64,000 nt of DNA from Methanospirillum purgamenti. GTDB lineage: Archaea; Halobacteriota; Methanomicrobia; Methanomicrobiales; Methanospirillaceae. The notes under the pieces are model-generated. The model saw nothing but the letters and a program-made list of their open reading frames with translations. It did no database searches and was not told the DNA's origin. Of this stretch, positions 53,961-62,937 are shown one piece after another. The position numbers and the translations under genes were made by a program. The stretch's first letter is position 1; each line of letters opens with the position of its first letter. The DNA lies in assembly GCF_018502485.1 (NCBI RefSeq), contig NZ_CP075546.1. One strand, 5' to 3'.

Positions 53961-55891
53961 AGGCCACCTCCGATGATAAGGATATTGAGGAGTAGGACAA
54001 TCAGGAAGATACCAATTCCAACACTGATTCGTGAGAGACGTTCTTCACCAAAGATCCTGTCCAGGTAATAATTTGAGAGGGTAATTTCCCGGTTGATTCC
54101 ACAGCTTCCCATAAAGACAGTTGTCTGGCTTTCCGGAATTCCACACAGGTATCGTGGTACCCTCCTCGCTGATTGAGTGAACCGGGCAAGAGAAAATGGC
54201 ATGATGAGCACTAAAAAGAGCATCATGAACATTATTTCAATGTTGCTGAGTGAGATGAGTTCTGTTACTGATTTATACATGGTTAAAAGCCATGGTTCAA
54301 TGAGGTGCCATGAAATTATCGGGAAACCAAAACAAACCCCTATGGTTAGAGCTGATAAAATATAGAGGATGTTTTTTTCAGATTTCGGAATATGTGTCTC
54401 ATCTTTTTGTTCAGGCTCACCAACTGCAATGAGTTTTCCCATCCATTTAGCCCAGAAGAAAGCGGTTATACCACTGCCATATGCGATAATAATTACCAAG
54501 AGGATACCATAAGGAGGAACCGATTCTACAAACGCATGTAATGATGCCCATTTTGAAATAAGCATCCCGAATGGAGCAAGAAACATTCCGGCAATGCCAA
54601 TAAGAATCATCATGGTGATCCGGGGCATCCTGGTGACTAGTCCTGTCATGTCCTCAATATCCCTGCTGTGGATCTGGTGCTCCACCGTACCGACCGACAG
54701 GAAGAGTAGTGATTTTGCAATGGCATGGAAGACTATCAGGAGTATTGCCGCCCAGAGTGCCTCTGTGGTTCCAACCCCACAACATGCAACAATAAGCCCA
54801 AGGTTTGCAATGGTGGAATATGCAAGAACTTTTTTCGCATTACTTTGAGATATGGCAATTGCTGACGCAGCAAGGAACGTGATGCCACCGATAAGAGCAA
54901 TTAAAATGCCAACAATCTGTCCTTCAAAGACCGGTGCAAACCGTGCAATAATGTATACCCCTGCCTTTACCATCGTGCTTGAGTGAAGGAGGGCAGATAC
55001 CGGAGTTGGTGCAACCATTGCCCCGACAAGCCATGATGAAAATGGGAACTGGGCAGATTTAGCAAGTCCTGCAACCGCAATAAGTCCGGCCGGAATAAGA
55101 GCTAGACCAGGACCGGCACTGACAAGTTCATGGAGGCCGATAAGTTCAGATCCTCCTGTTAGAAAAATGAACAGGAAAGCAACCGGGATACATGCTCCTC
55201 CAACAAGGTTGAAAAGAAGAGCCCTGAATGCATTTTTTATTGCCTCATCAGTCTCCGGGTATCTGATCAGAAGGAATGAACAAAGTGTTGTTATCTCCCA
55301 AAAAAAGAACAACCAGAGAAGATTGTTTGAGAATACGACACCGAACATTGCAGAGAGGAAGAGGAACATGATTCCAAAGAATTGTGGTCTCGTGTCTGGT
55401 CGTTCCGGATGCTCTGTATGATATTCCCGCATATATCCAAGAGCATATACACAGATGAGCCCACCGATAACACCAATTATCGCAGCCATTATTCCGGAGA
55501 GCTGATCTGAGAATAATTCCGGTATATGTGCATGATCTGCGAGTGCAAGGTATTCTACCGCACACAGTAGTATAAGCTGAATCACGGTGATACCAGTCAC
55601 CAAATATTGCCTGGCTTTCAGACTGACGAAAATGATGTACCCGCTAATGAGAATATCCCCGATAAAAATCAGGATCCCGATAGCATCTACCGGGACGGAA
55701 TAAAATACCGCCTGACTGGTGACACTTTGAGCGAGTGCAACAAGAGACGCAATCCCAACCAGGACTGCTCCGCTTATTACTGCTGCTCTTCTGAAATTTT
55801 CACCTGGTATGAATACTAACAGGCCGGCCATCAGAAGAGGAAAGAGTATCAGGAAGATGAGCAGCTCCATGTATGTAACGTTTATGAGCAT
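53957..55891 (-). CDS. echA: Ech hydrogenase ion-pumping subunit A (NuoL-like)
   Basis: 644 residues, about 16 membrane helices, antiporter-like (NuoL/MrpA) family. The core is WLFFFWEITTLCSFLLIRYPET, TPVSALLHSSTMVKAGVYIIARF and HAIAKSLLFLSVGTVEHQ, with the pump's lysine and glutamate residues. It exports H+ or Na+ when electrons flow from ferredoxin to protons. First gene of echABCDEF. An internal ATG at 55870 is an alternative start. Confidence 0.95.
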   Translation of the reverse strand: MLINVTYMELLIFLILFPLLMAGLLVFIPGENFRRAAVISGAVLVGIASLVALAQSVTSQAVFYSVPVDAIGILIFIGDILISGYIIFVSLKARQYLVTGITVIQLILLCAVEYLALADHAHIPELFSDQLSGIMAAIIGVIGGLICVYALGYMREYHTEHPERPDTRPQFFGIMFLFLSAMFGVVFSNNLLWLFFFWEITTLCSFLLIRYPETDEAIKNAFRALLFNLVGGACIPVAFLFIFLTGGSELIGLHELVSAGPGLALIPAGLIAVAGLAKSAQFPFSSWLVGAMVAPTPVSALLHSSTMVKAGVYIIARFAPVFEGQIVGILIALIGGITFLAASAIAISQSNAKKVLAYSTIANLGLIVACCGVGTTEALWAAILLIVFHAIAKSLLFLSVGTVEHQIHSRDIEDMTGLVTRMPRITMMILIGIAGMFLAPFGMLISKWASLHAFVESVPPYGILLVIIIAYGSGITAFFWAKWMGKLIAVGEPEQKDETHIPKSEKNILYILSALTIGVCFGFPIISWHLIEPWLLTMYKSVTELISLSNIEIMFMMLFLVLIMPFSLARFTQSARRVPRYLCGIPESQTTVFMGSCGINREITLSNYYLDRIFGEERLSRISVGIGIFLIVLLLNILIIGGGL

Positions 55892-56344
55892 GTCTATTTA
55901 TCATTATTTATCATGACAGTTAGTAGGAATCATGGTGAATACAAAGATAATTTATGTGTTTTTATTTTTATTTGAGTCAATAAAATAGATAATTCGTGAA
56001 TCGTCGATATTTATACTCTTCATTATCATGAAAATAGTTTTTCTTACAAAGTGTAGAGGCGTATTCATTTTTTGGTTTCCATTAAAATGAAATTTGACCA
56101 CTATTTTGATAAATCTGAAATATTTATGATATTTTATATATCTCTGTCCACGCAGGGAAAAATGGGGTTAATAATTGACGCAAATGCTATGATCTACGAA
56201 TATATCGATTTTATAAAGGGGTGCTATTGGAGGTAGAAACAGGGGTATACAATGTATGGGGATATGTGCAAAAAGCCAATAGCGTGCCGTTATTTAAATG
56301 TCGATCATAATCACAATTGGGAGCATTATCAAAAATGGTAGTAA
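55892..56344. other. AT-rich intergenic region with two very short ORFs
   Basis: About 450 bp before echA. The upper half is AT-rich and should hold the echA promoter on the minus strand. On the plus strand a TATA-like run (TTTTATATATC, 56130-56140) precedes two consecutive small frames, 24 codons from 56162 and 29 codons from 56252. The second follows AGGGG by six bases and encodes MYGDMCKKPIACRYLNVDHN and then NWEHYQKW. Translation is possible but unproven. Confidence 0.4.
56252..56341 (+). CDS. Possible 29-residue Cys/His-containing small protein
   Basis: A short frame with AGGGG six bases before its ATG and a TATA-like run about 110 bp upstream. Two Cys and three His (C6, C12, H19, H21, H25) could form a metal site. 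It ends three bases before the convergent nitroreductase stop codon. No family recognised; it may be chance. Confidence 0.3.
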   Translation: MYGDMCKKPIACRYLNVDHNHNWEHYQKW

Positions 56345-57193
56345 TCATCCTATCCACCTGACCTTCACAGGTTTTCGCTCAGGAATTGAATACTGGATGA
56401 ATGCCGGATGCCCGATCAAAAGTGCAGTCTGTGGTATGGAGCCTTCCGGGAGATCGAGTAATGCCAGGACATCTGGTGACCAATCTGCTGCCCGCTTTAA
56501 AATACCCGTCCAACAGGATCCCAGATTAAAAACCGGTGCAATCAGGTCCAGGTAACTTGTTGCGATAATTGCGTCTGTTGTTGCAGTCAGTTCATCATTT
56601 CCTGAGTATGTTAACAGAAGGTGTGGTGCTCCGTGTGTTATAAGATCCCTGCCTTTCTCCCATTCACTGGTAATATAGGGAAATGAAGTTCCAATCGCGA
56701 ATTCATGAAGCCTTTGTTCGGTAATCATCAGGTTCATCCAGGATATTATCTCTTGAGCAATGTTTCTGATTACTTTAGTTTCATAGATAACCTGCCATCG
56801 GACTGTCTGAAGGTTCATGGCTGACGGTGCATATCGCACAATATCCAGGATCTCTTCTATTGTATCCCGCGGAACCGGTTTTTGCAAGTATTTTCTGATT
56901 GACCGCCTGTGGAGGACCAGATCCTGTATCTGTTCAGTGGAAACCGGATGAATATTTTGAGAAAGATTTGGTGGTTTTAGGTCTGGGATGTTCAGGTGAA
57001 TGACACCCTCCGGACAGAATGTTTCGCAATGTCCACATTGACTGCAGGGTGGAGCGTTTGATGAGATAACGGGTTTTCTTGTTGTTTCATCCATGATTAT
57101 CACGGAGAACATGCAGACTGATGAACAGATCCCGCAGGATATGCATTTTTCTATGTCAATTATAACTGAATGAGTGGGTGATGTCTGCTTCAT
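56345..57193 (-). CDS. Ferredoxin-domain nitroreductase
   Basis: 282 residues. N-terminal two-cluster ferredoxin (CISCGICSSVCM and CSQCGHCETFCP, residues 17-60) fused to an FMN nitroreductase fold with RRSIRKYLQKPVPRDTIEEILDIVRYAPSAMNLQTVRW. The first cluster's last ligand is followed by Met instead of Pro but all cysteines are present. Takes electrons from ferredoxin to reduce an unknown substrate. Probably the last gene after the siroheme-like and cupin genes (90 bp after the cupin stop). Confidence 0.88.
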   Translation of the reverse strand: MKQTSPTHSVIIDIEKCISCGICSSVCMFSVIIMDETTRKPVISSNAPPCSQCGHCETFCPEGVIHLNIPDLKPPNLSQNIHPVSTEQIQDLVLHRRSIRKYLQKPVPRDTIEEILDIVRYAPSAMNLQTVRWQVIYETKVIRNIAQEIISWMNLMITEQRLHEFAIGTSFPYITSEWEKGRDLITHGAPHLLLTYSGNDELTATTDAIIATSYLDLIAPVFNLGSCWTGILKRAADWSPDVLALLDLPEGSIPQTALLIGHPAFIQYSIPERKPVKVRWIG

Positions 57194-57282
57194 ATTTCTT
57201 AATCATTCTACCTGCAAAATATAAATCCGGATACTCATGATGGTAAATCTGAGTGAAAAAAAGTGGTAAAAAAGGGAAAAAT

Positions 57283-57621
57283 TTAAAGCAATTTTGTCTC
57301 TTCAGTTGGTTTTGGGACTTTTACAACAAGAACTCTGAAAACTTCAGTACTCTGGTTAATCCATCGGTGCGGAATCCTGGCTGGACTTTCCACTAACTTA
57401 TCTTTTGTTACCTCGGCTTTTTCATCACCGATCTCAACAATTCCTGTCCCTTCCAGGACATAAAAAAAGACGTCGACCGGTGTTATATGTTTTTTGAGTG
57501 ATTCTCCTGGTTGAAGCGTAATGACAACTGTCATAGCATGGGGGGAATCATAGATCTTTCTGGCATCCACGTGGTGAGGATTGGGCCCTGAAGGAACCTG
57601 TGCTACATCGGTAATAATCAT
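57283..57621 (-). CDS. Small cupin-domain protein
   Basis: 112 residues, one cupin barrel: LQPGESLKKHITPVDVFFYVLEGTGIVEIGDEK and ARIPHRWINQSTEVFRVLVVKVP. Metal-ligand positions H, D/E and H are partly kept. It follows the siroheme-reductase-like gene by two bases, so the two are surely co-transcribed. Ligand unknown. Confidence 0.85.
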   Translation of the reverse strand: MIITDVAQVPSGPNPHHVDARKIYDSPHAMTVVITLQPGESLKKHITPVDVFFYVLEGTGIVEIGDEKAEVTKDKLVESPARIPHRWINQSTEVFRVLVVKVPKPTEETKLL

Positions 57622-57623
57622 GG

Positions 57624-58307
57624 TTACACCTTATCCAGATTTATATATGGAATCATAGAGAGCAATTCAGATTTTAATGTTTCTATGCCAATACGCTCCA
57701 TGAACCTGGCGGTCCGCTCCTGGGATTCTCCGTGTATTTGGTAATATTCTAGAAGTCTGCTGACCAGATCACATGCCTCATCTGTTGAAAGGCCATAGGC
57801 AATCGGGTCTGCAATTCGAGGCTTTCTTCCACCATTTCCTCCAAAAAGGACAATCCAACCCCGTGTAGTTCCAATAAGTCCGATATCACGGAGTTGACTC
57901 TCACTACAACACCGTTGGCACCCTGATACCCCGATCTTGATTTTTGCCGGGAATTTTTTATCCTGAACGAGAATTTCTATTCTGGATGCAAGCCCGATTG
58001 AATCCTGTGCTCCCCACTTACACATTTCTGTGCCAAGACACCCCTGAACAAATTTAACACAAGGTCCGAGGTCAGGCTTTCCGAGAGTGCCAAGCTCTTT
58101 AAATACGTTATCGACATCATCAGCGGGTATTCCAGCAAGAATAATCCGCTGTCCTGATGTTATTTTCATGACCGGAATGTGAAATTTTCTCCCGACAGCA
58201 GCGATTTGTTCAAGATCCTCAGAAGTGATCATGCCGGCGGGTGTATTTGTCATGATTCCGTATGTTTTCCCATCCCGTTGCAGAATTGCTCCGTTTATTT
58301 TTTTCAT
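57624..58307 (-). CDS. Small siroheme nitrite/sulfite reductase-like protein
   Basis: 227 residues: one ferredoxin-like half domain and one siroheme-binding domain. Cluster and siroheme ligand cysteines occur as CLGTEMCKWG and GVSGCQRCCSES, followed by QLRDIGLIG. It is about half the length of assimilatory sulfite reductases, like the short Dsr-like proteins common in methanogens whose roles are mostly unassigned. GGAGGAAG lies five bases before the ATG. Reaction (sulfite, nitrite or a cofactor-related reduction) not determinable. Confidence 0.85.
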   Translation of the reverse strand: MKKINGAILQRDGKTYGIMTNTPAGMITSEDLEQIAAVGRKFHIPVMKITSGQRIILAGIPADDVDNVFKELGTLGKPDLGPCVKFVQGCLGTEMCKWGAQDSIGLASRIEILVQDKKFPAKIKIGVSGCQRCCSESQLRDIGLIGTTRGWIVLFGGNGGRKPRIADPIAYGLSTDEACDLVSRLLEYYQIHGESQERTARFMERIGIETLKSELLSMIPYINLDKV

Positions 58308-58359
58308 GATATCTTCCTCCTGTTGATATTACGTAAAAGAGGATATAATTCTCCTTTCC

Positions 58360-58767
58360 TCACTGACCGGTATCTGATGGATAATGTAGAATATTTATCG
58401 GAATTGCCCGCATTTCAATTGCTATGGGTTTTTTAAAATGCTCATCAAGTGCCAGGTGTAAATATTCAAGATCCGGTATCTCTCCGGTTCCGATTATATG
58501 AAAAGTAAGGTTCTGTTTCCGAAGATCAAATGTAGTTATCTCATATCCTGATCCGGACAACCAGTTCTTTGTAATGTCTTGTGCTTCTTTTGAATAATAT
58601 GCCTGTTCCAGGGTCTCATAACCAGAGATGAAAAGTGGGACTGATATCAGGGCGACACAGATGACTGCAATGGTAAATGCCTGTTTTCGTTTTTTAGAGC
58701 GGCTTTTATCCATCCATCCAGGATTAATTCCGGAAATCCAGAAAACTGCCCCCCCGGATACCAGAAT
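58360..58767 (-). pseudogene. 3' part of IS-interrupted DUF389 gene
   Basis: Encodes VSGGAVFWISGINPGWMDKS, a membrane helix (AFTIAVICVALISVPLFISGY) and a C-terminal soluble stretch ending YPSDTGQ. Removing the IS element and one copy of the 6-bp duplication joins this exactly in frame to the 5' part at 60319 (...LFAIL + VSGGA...), giving about 336 residues. Without its own start it is probably not made, though an internal ATG at 58713 could give a 117-residue fragment. Confidence 0.88.
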
Positions 58768-58790
58768 CCTGAACTCGGCTGAGTTAGGGA
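58768..58790 (+). repeat. Left terminal inverted repeat of the IS
   Basis: CCTGAACTCGG then CTGAGTTAGGGA. It pairs with the right end with one base missing and a few mismatches in the middle. Confidence 0.85.
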
Positions 58791-58880
58791 TGACTTTCGG
58801 ATAAGTTTTCCTCTAATTTTCAAACACATCAATTTATGGCCGCAAACTATAAATATTTATATTCCCTAATATTATATCAT

Positions 58881-60305
58881 ATGGAAAGATGGATCAAAAA
58901 CTGGTTAGAAGAGAAACGACGAGCGGGAGAAAAGTGCTTGGAGATAAAGATGATCCAAAACAAACCGTATGTCTATCATTCAACGTCCAGATATGATCCT
59001 GTTACAAAAAAAGCGAAAAAGGTCTCAAAATATCTTGGCAGATTAGATCAAAAATATGGTCTTATCCGAAAAGAAGACCGCATTCCTAAGAAAGGATCAT
59101 CCAGACAGATATCGATTCATGAATACGGGAATGCTGCCATTATCGAAGAAGAATTCAAATCAATTCTTCCTACACTCGAAGATGCATTTCCTTCTCACTA
59201 TGCAGAAATATATGCATTAGTTGCTACGCGGATTGCCGGATATGTCCCGCTAAAAAGAGTTGGAGATTTGTGGTCAAAATTAGCATCTCCTAACTCAATT
59301 CATCCGGATTGTAGTCCAAAGAATTTATCTGTAGTTTTGCATGAAATAGGATTAAATCGGGCAAGTCAACAAAAAATATTTTCATATCTCTCTTCAAATT
59401 CTGAACAACTAATATATGATCTAAGTTTTATCGAGTCATACTCATCTTCTATTACCTTCAGTGAAAATGCATACATTTCAGAAGGAATATATCATAATCA
59501 TCATCATATCGCTCTATTTTGTAGCCGAGATAATGGACTTCCAGTAATGATCCGGTCCGTTCCAGGAAGTGTGAATGATGTTAGTACCCTTAAATTGTCC
59601 TTAAAAGAAATTGATCTCAAAAATAAAGTCTTACTCATGGATCGAGGATTTATTTCAGAGGATAATTTTCAAGAGATGGTAGCACGATCAATTCGATTTA
59701 TTATCCCATTAAAACGGGATAGTATCCATTATAAAACACGGATCCATCTAACCGGAAGTTTTTCCTTTCATTCAAAACTAATTCACTGTGGAAAGAGGTC
59801 AATTGGGGACTTCATGTTGTACCGCTTTGAGAATGAAGATCTTGCTCTCGATGAGAAGAAAACGTTGTACTCAAAATTTGAAAGAGGAGAGATATCTAGA
59901 GAAGAATTAAATTTGGGCTTAAAAAAGGTTGGGTTGGCTCTTTTTTTAACAACAGTTGATCTCCCTGAACAAGAGGTTTATGAACTCTATAAATCACGTG
60001 ATATGGTTGAAAAACACTTTGATACGTTCAAAAATGAGTTGAGGGCTGACAAAATTTACCTGCGAAGTAATGAGGCACTTTTTGGGCATATTTTTGTATC
60101 ATTTATCTGTTTGTACATTTATTGTGCAATATTAAATCGTTTGAAGGCAGCCAAACTTTTAACTCAAATATCTCCTCACGATCTCCTCACAAAGTTCAGT
60201 AAAGTGTACGCATATCAGGTGGGTGAAAGTACTGAATTGTCAGAGGTTCCAAAGAGGGTTCGGGACTTGTCGCGCAAATTAAATTACCCAATATTCCCTA
60301 ACTGA
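58881..60305 (+). CDS. DDE transposase of the IS
   Basis: About 474 residues from MERWIKNWLEEKRRAG. The DDE triad candidates are D in YDLSFIESYSSS, D in KVLLMDRGFISEDNF, and E in KSRDMVEKHFDTFKNELRADK, the Y/S-R-x-x-x-E-K/KHF context of the IS4 superfamily. The N-terminal part (YHSTSRYDPVTKKAKKVSKYLG) resembles IS1634-type DNA-binding regions. Intact, so the element may be active. The stop codon lies inside the right inverted repeat. An in-frame ATG at 58836 is less likely. Confidence 0.92.
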   Translation: MERWIKNWLEEKRRAGEKCLEIKMIQNKPYVYHSTSRYDPVTKKAKKVSKYLGRLDQKYGLIRKEDRIPKKGSSRQISIHEYGNAAIIEEEFKSILPTLEDAFPSHYAEIYALVATRIAGYVPLKRVGDLWSKLASPNSIHPDCSPKNLSVVLHEIGLNRASQQKIFSYLSSNSEQLIYDLSFIESYSSSITFSENAYISEGIYHNHHHIALFCSRDNGLPVMIRSVPGSVNDVSTLKLSLKEIDLKNKVLLMDRGFISEDNFQEMVARSIRFIIPLKRDSIHYKTRIHLTGSFSFHSKLIHCGKRSIGDFMLYRFENEDLALDEKKTLYSKFERGEISREELNLGLKKVGLALFLTTVDLPEQEVYELYKSRDMVEKHFDTFKNELRADKIYLRSNEALFGHIFVSFICLYIYCAILNRLKAAKLLTQISPHDLLTKFSKVYAYQVGESTELSEVPKRVRDLSRKLNYPIFPN

Positions 60306-60318
60306 TACCGAGTTCAGG
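60295..60318 (-). repeat. Right terminal inverted repeat of the IS
   Basis: On the minus strand CCTGAACTCGG then TATCAGTTAGGGA, matching the left end over 23-24 bp. The outer 11 bp are identical. Confidence 0.85.
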
Positions 60319-60927
60319 CAGAATGGCAAACAGGTTTGTGAGAAACAAGAGAAATGAACCGCTTGCATCTCCCCATTGAAATTTGGACAGAGAAATACCA
60401 ACAACACTGAGCGGAGGAACTAGAGAGATAGCAATCGCAACTCCTGGCAGTGAGTCACTGACCGATTCCCGGCTGACGGCAAAAGCTCCTGCAGCTCCAG
60501 ATGCAAGGGCAACATAGAGGGCAAACATATCTGGTGCTGTTCTTGAGAGGATCTCTGGATTTCCCTGAAAATCAATGGCAAGAGGTGAGATACTACAAGT
60601 GAGCAGAGCAGCCAGAAGGATAACAAAAACCGTGCTAATCGTTACCATAATCAACGATCTTCCGGCCCGGTGTGTGTCCCCAAGTACAATCGCAAGTGTT
60701 GTTGCCATAATTGGTGTCATCAAAGGAGCAATTATCATGGCACCGATCACGGTGGCGGTTGAACCTGCAATCACACCATAGGTTGAGATAATGGTTGCAA
60801 GTGTCAGGAGTACTCCATAATTTAGTATTCCGTTTCCGGCACATTCACCTTCAAAACAGAGTTTTTTCTGTAGTATGGGGAGGTATGCCTGGTCAAATTT
60901 ATTAACTCTTATAAATTCTTCGAGCAT
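60319..60927 (-). pseudogene. 5' part of IS-interrupted DUF389 membrane gene
   Basis: 203 codons: a short N-terminus (MLEEFIRVNKFDQAYLPIL) and about six membrane helices with the DUF389 hallmark IAGSTATVIGAMIIAPLMTPIMATTLAIVLGD and SGAAGAFAVSRESVSDSLPGVAIAISLVPPLSVVGISL. The IS adds PELGIS and a stop. The truncated product keeps most helices and may still be made. Function of DUF389 proteins is unknown. Confidence 0.9.
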
Positions 60928-60932
60928 AGACC

Positions 60933-60957
60933 AATGGATGATATGAGTTCATCCATT
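60933..60957. promoter_or_regulatory. Inverted repeat just upstream of DUF389
   Basis: AATGGATGA and TCATCCATT are perfect 9-bp arms separated by seven bases, 6-30 bp before the DUF389 ATG. It could be an operator or a leader hairpin. Confidence 0.4.
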
Positions 60958-61030
60958 ATCATAACATTGGTTATTGGGGAATATTCCCTGATTTCATCTT
61001 TTCAGGCGAATGCAAAAAAAATTAAAAGAT

Positions 61031-61468
61031 TTATTCTCCTGTGAATGATGCCATATACCAGGTATATACTATATCGAAATAATTCTTAATGTCATCTGTT
61101 CCTTCCAAAGCGACTGGACCCAGGTAAACCAGTGGAATAAAGGTCTTTTCACGGTTATATGACTGGGAGAATTCCTTAAACCGATCCATCTGATCAGCAC
61201 CTTCTTCAAGGTTGACCTGCTCCAAAATGACATCCGGATTTTCTTTTAAGTATGTATCCCAAAAGTCATGGACAGGCATACAGGCACCACAGTTCGGATC
61301 ATAAAAATAGATGGCTCCCGGTTTTTCAAAATCTGGAGCAGGCTCTTTTAAGTACTGTATAAGGCCCTGTTCATCGAGTTCCGTTCCATCTTCAATGAAA
61401 ATGGTAGCTGATACGGGAAAGAATGCGATAATCAAGCTGATAAAAATAAAACTGGTGATTATCTTCAT
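61031..61468 (-). CDS. Secreted thioredoxin-fold protein
   Basis: About 145 residues. Signal peptide (MKIITSFIFISLIIAFFPVSA) and a thioredoxin-like domain with the redox motif CGAC in YFYDPNCGACMPVHDFW, followed by ILEQVNLEE and a cis-Pro-like IPLVYLG. Extracytoplasmic disulfide or thiol chemistry is expected. Frame open to 61525, but the signal sequence sets the start at 61468. Confidence 0.82.
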   Translation of the reverse strand: MKIITSFIFISLIIAFFPVSATIFIEDGTELDEQGLIQYLKEPAPDFEKPGAIYFYDPNCGACMPVHDFWDTYLKENPDVILEQVNLEEGADQMDRFKEFSQSYNREKTFIPLVYLGPVALEGTDDIKNYFDIVYTWYMASFTGE

Positions 61469-61662
61469 GATTAGTTTCCAAGATACATTCTGCATACGGT
61501 TCCTCTTCATCATGTATAATAACAATTCAATGGTATTTGAATTTTTGAGTGAATAGAATATATGTTTTCTTTAGAATATGGATTTAATTACTAATATACA
61601 GAAGAAAGCGGTTGTAGTCTTTTCATTTTTTTGAAAAATAGTGTGGATCATGTCCCATTATC

Positions 61663-62937
61663 CTATATTGGATATAATTTTTCAAGTTTTCTAATGAGGT
61701 ATGCTAAAACAAAGAGGAGCAGTCCATTTACAACAATAATCTCTGCATTAATAAGCCCTGGCATTATCCCTGGTATGAGCATCGAAATACCAAAGGCAAT
61801 AGATACAAAATTGAGTATGGTCTGGGTAACATTCATCTTTTTCAGGATTGGTGGTTGAAAAACCGGTTGATCCGGTGGATTTCTCATTGCCAGGAGTACT
61901 GGGTAAAAACGTCCGATAAGTAACACGACACCCCCAATAATATTAAGCAGACCTATTAATGCCTGGAGCAGGTTGATTAAAACTCCGGGAACAACGCTGG
62001 ATATAATTCCAAAGGTTGCAAAGGTCATACCAATAATGACCATCAGCCAGGAGCGTTTGTATGCACCAACCGGCGTTTCACCGAGTGCCATCATCTGAAT
62101 CGCAAAAATGACTAGGAGCATCCCTAACAGCCCATCCTGTGAAAAAGGAAATAATCCCAGATTTACTGGGATCAGGACTAATCCAAGAAGGGTTAAGAGA
62201 ACTGCAACCAGAAGAAGAACACTCAATGAGAGGGAGAGTGAAGTATCTTTTAGTACCAGCCAAATCCTACTTGTTTGCGTATTATCAATTCTCGCATGAA
62301 TATCACTGGCTGTTTGTTTTGAAGACGGGTATTTTCGAGCAATCTTCTGAATACACCATGCAAGGTAAAATAAACTTATTGCATACAGAATTAGAATTAC
62401 AGCGGTTTGTTGATTGGTAGTTATCCCAGGAAAAAGAGTGATCAGGCCACAAAAACAGGTTATAATGTATACTATCCCACACGCCAGGATGAGGTGCTGT
62501 AACACACCTGAACTATGTCTCCATGTTTTTGCCTTGTCTTCCCTCAAAAATAATTGTAGGAAAAGAGCTGCTCCTCCGAAAAAAAGAACGCTTCCGACAA
62601 GGATCCTAACATACTCTGAAAGATAGCCAGGAATAAAACCTGCAGCCATACCTACAATCGCAACGCATATACCTGCCAAAATCAAAAGCCAAGACCGCTT
62701 GAGATCACCAAATGGTGTCTTTCCCATGGTGACGATTTGAAAAGCGATAAGGAGGAGGAACAATCCATAGGTGCTATCTGGTGCATATGGAAGAATTCCG
62801 GTGTTAATCTGAAAGAGAAGTACCCCAAAAAGAAACATAAAAATCCCAAGAATGATCAAAATGACCACTTCGATCGTAAGATCTGCTTCCCCGGTAATTT
62901 TAAGATGGTTCTTTATCTGCCTGTGTTCGTCTGTCAT
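61663..62937 (-). CDS. Internally duplicated polytopic membrane protein
   Basis: About 424 residues, some 12 membrane helices in two homologous halves. The halves match at INTGILPYAPDSTYGLFLLL with MGKTPFGDLKRSWLLI, and VNLGLFPFSQDGLLGMLLVI with LGETPVGAYKRSWLMV. AAGGAGT precedes the ATG at 62937 by about ten bases; the longer frame to 62988 has none. A charged cytoplasmic loop joins the halves. No transport or enzyme motif recognised. Confidence 0.75.
   Translation of the reverse strand: MTDEHRQIKNHLKITGEADLTIEVVILIILGIFMFLFGVLLFQINTGILPYAPDSTYGLFLLLIAFQIVTMGKTPFGDLKRSWLLILAGICVAIVGMAAGFIPGYLSEYVRILVGSVLFFGGAALFLQLFLREDKAKTWRHSSGVLQHLILACGIVYIITCFCGLITLFPGITTNQQTAVILILYAISLFYLAWCIQKIARKYPSSKQTASDIHARIDNTQTSRIWLVLKDTSLSLSLSVLLLVAVLLTLLGLVLIPVNLGLFPFSQDGLLGMLLVIFAIQMMALGETPVGAYKRSWLMVIIGMTFATFGIISSVVPGVLINLLQALIGLLNIIGGVVLLIGRFYPVLLAMRNPPDQPVFQPPILKKMNVTQTILNFVSIAFGISMLIPGIMPGLINAEIIVVNGLLLFVLAYLIRKLEKLYPI

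Larger units (their letters stand above)
58768..60318 (+). mobile_element. IS element, 1,551 bp, IS4 superfamily (IS1634-like)
   Basis: Bounded by imperfect 23/24-bp terminal inverted repeats beginning CCTGAACTCGG and flanked by the 6-bp direct repeat CAGAAT (58762-58767 and 60319-60324). It contains one transposase gene. Interrupts a DUF389 gene whose frame is perfectly restored on removal, so the insertion is recent. Family assignment rests on transposase length and motifs. Confidence 0.9.

Noticed and set aside
58713..58832. Short minus-strand frame spanning the left IS end as a separate gene
   Set aside because: It mixes IS terminal sequence with DUF389 sequence in the wrong frame; explained by the insertion.
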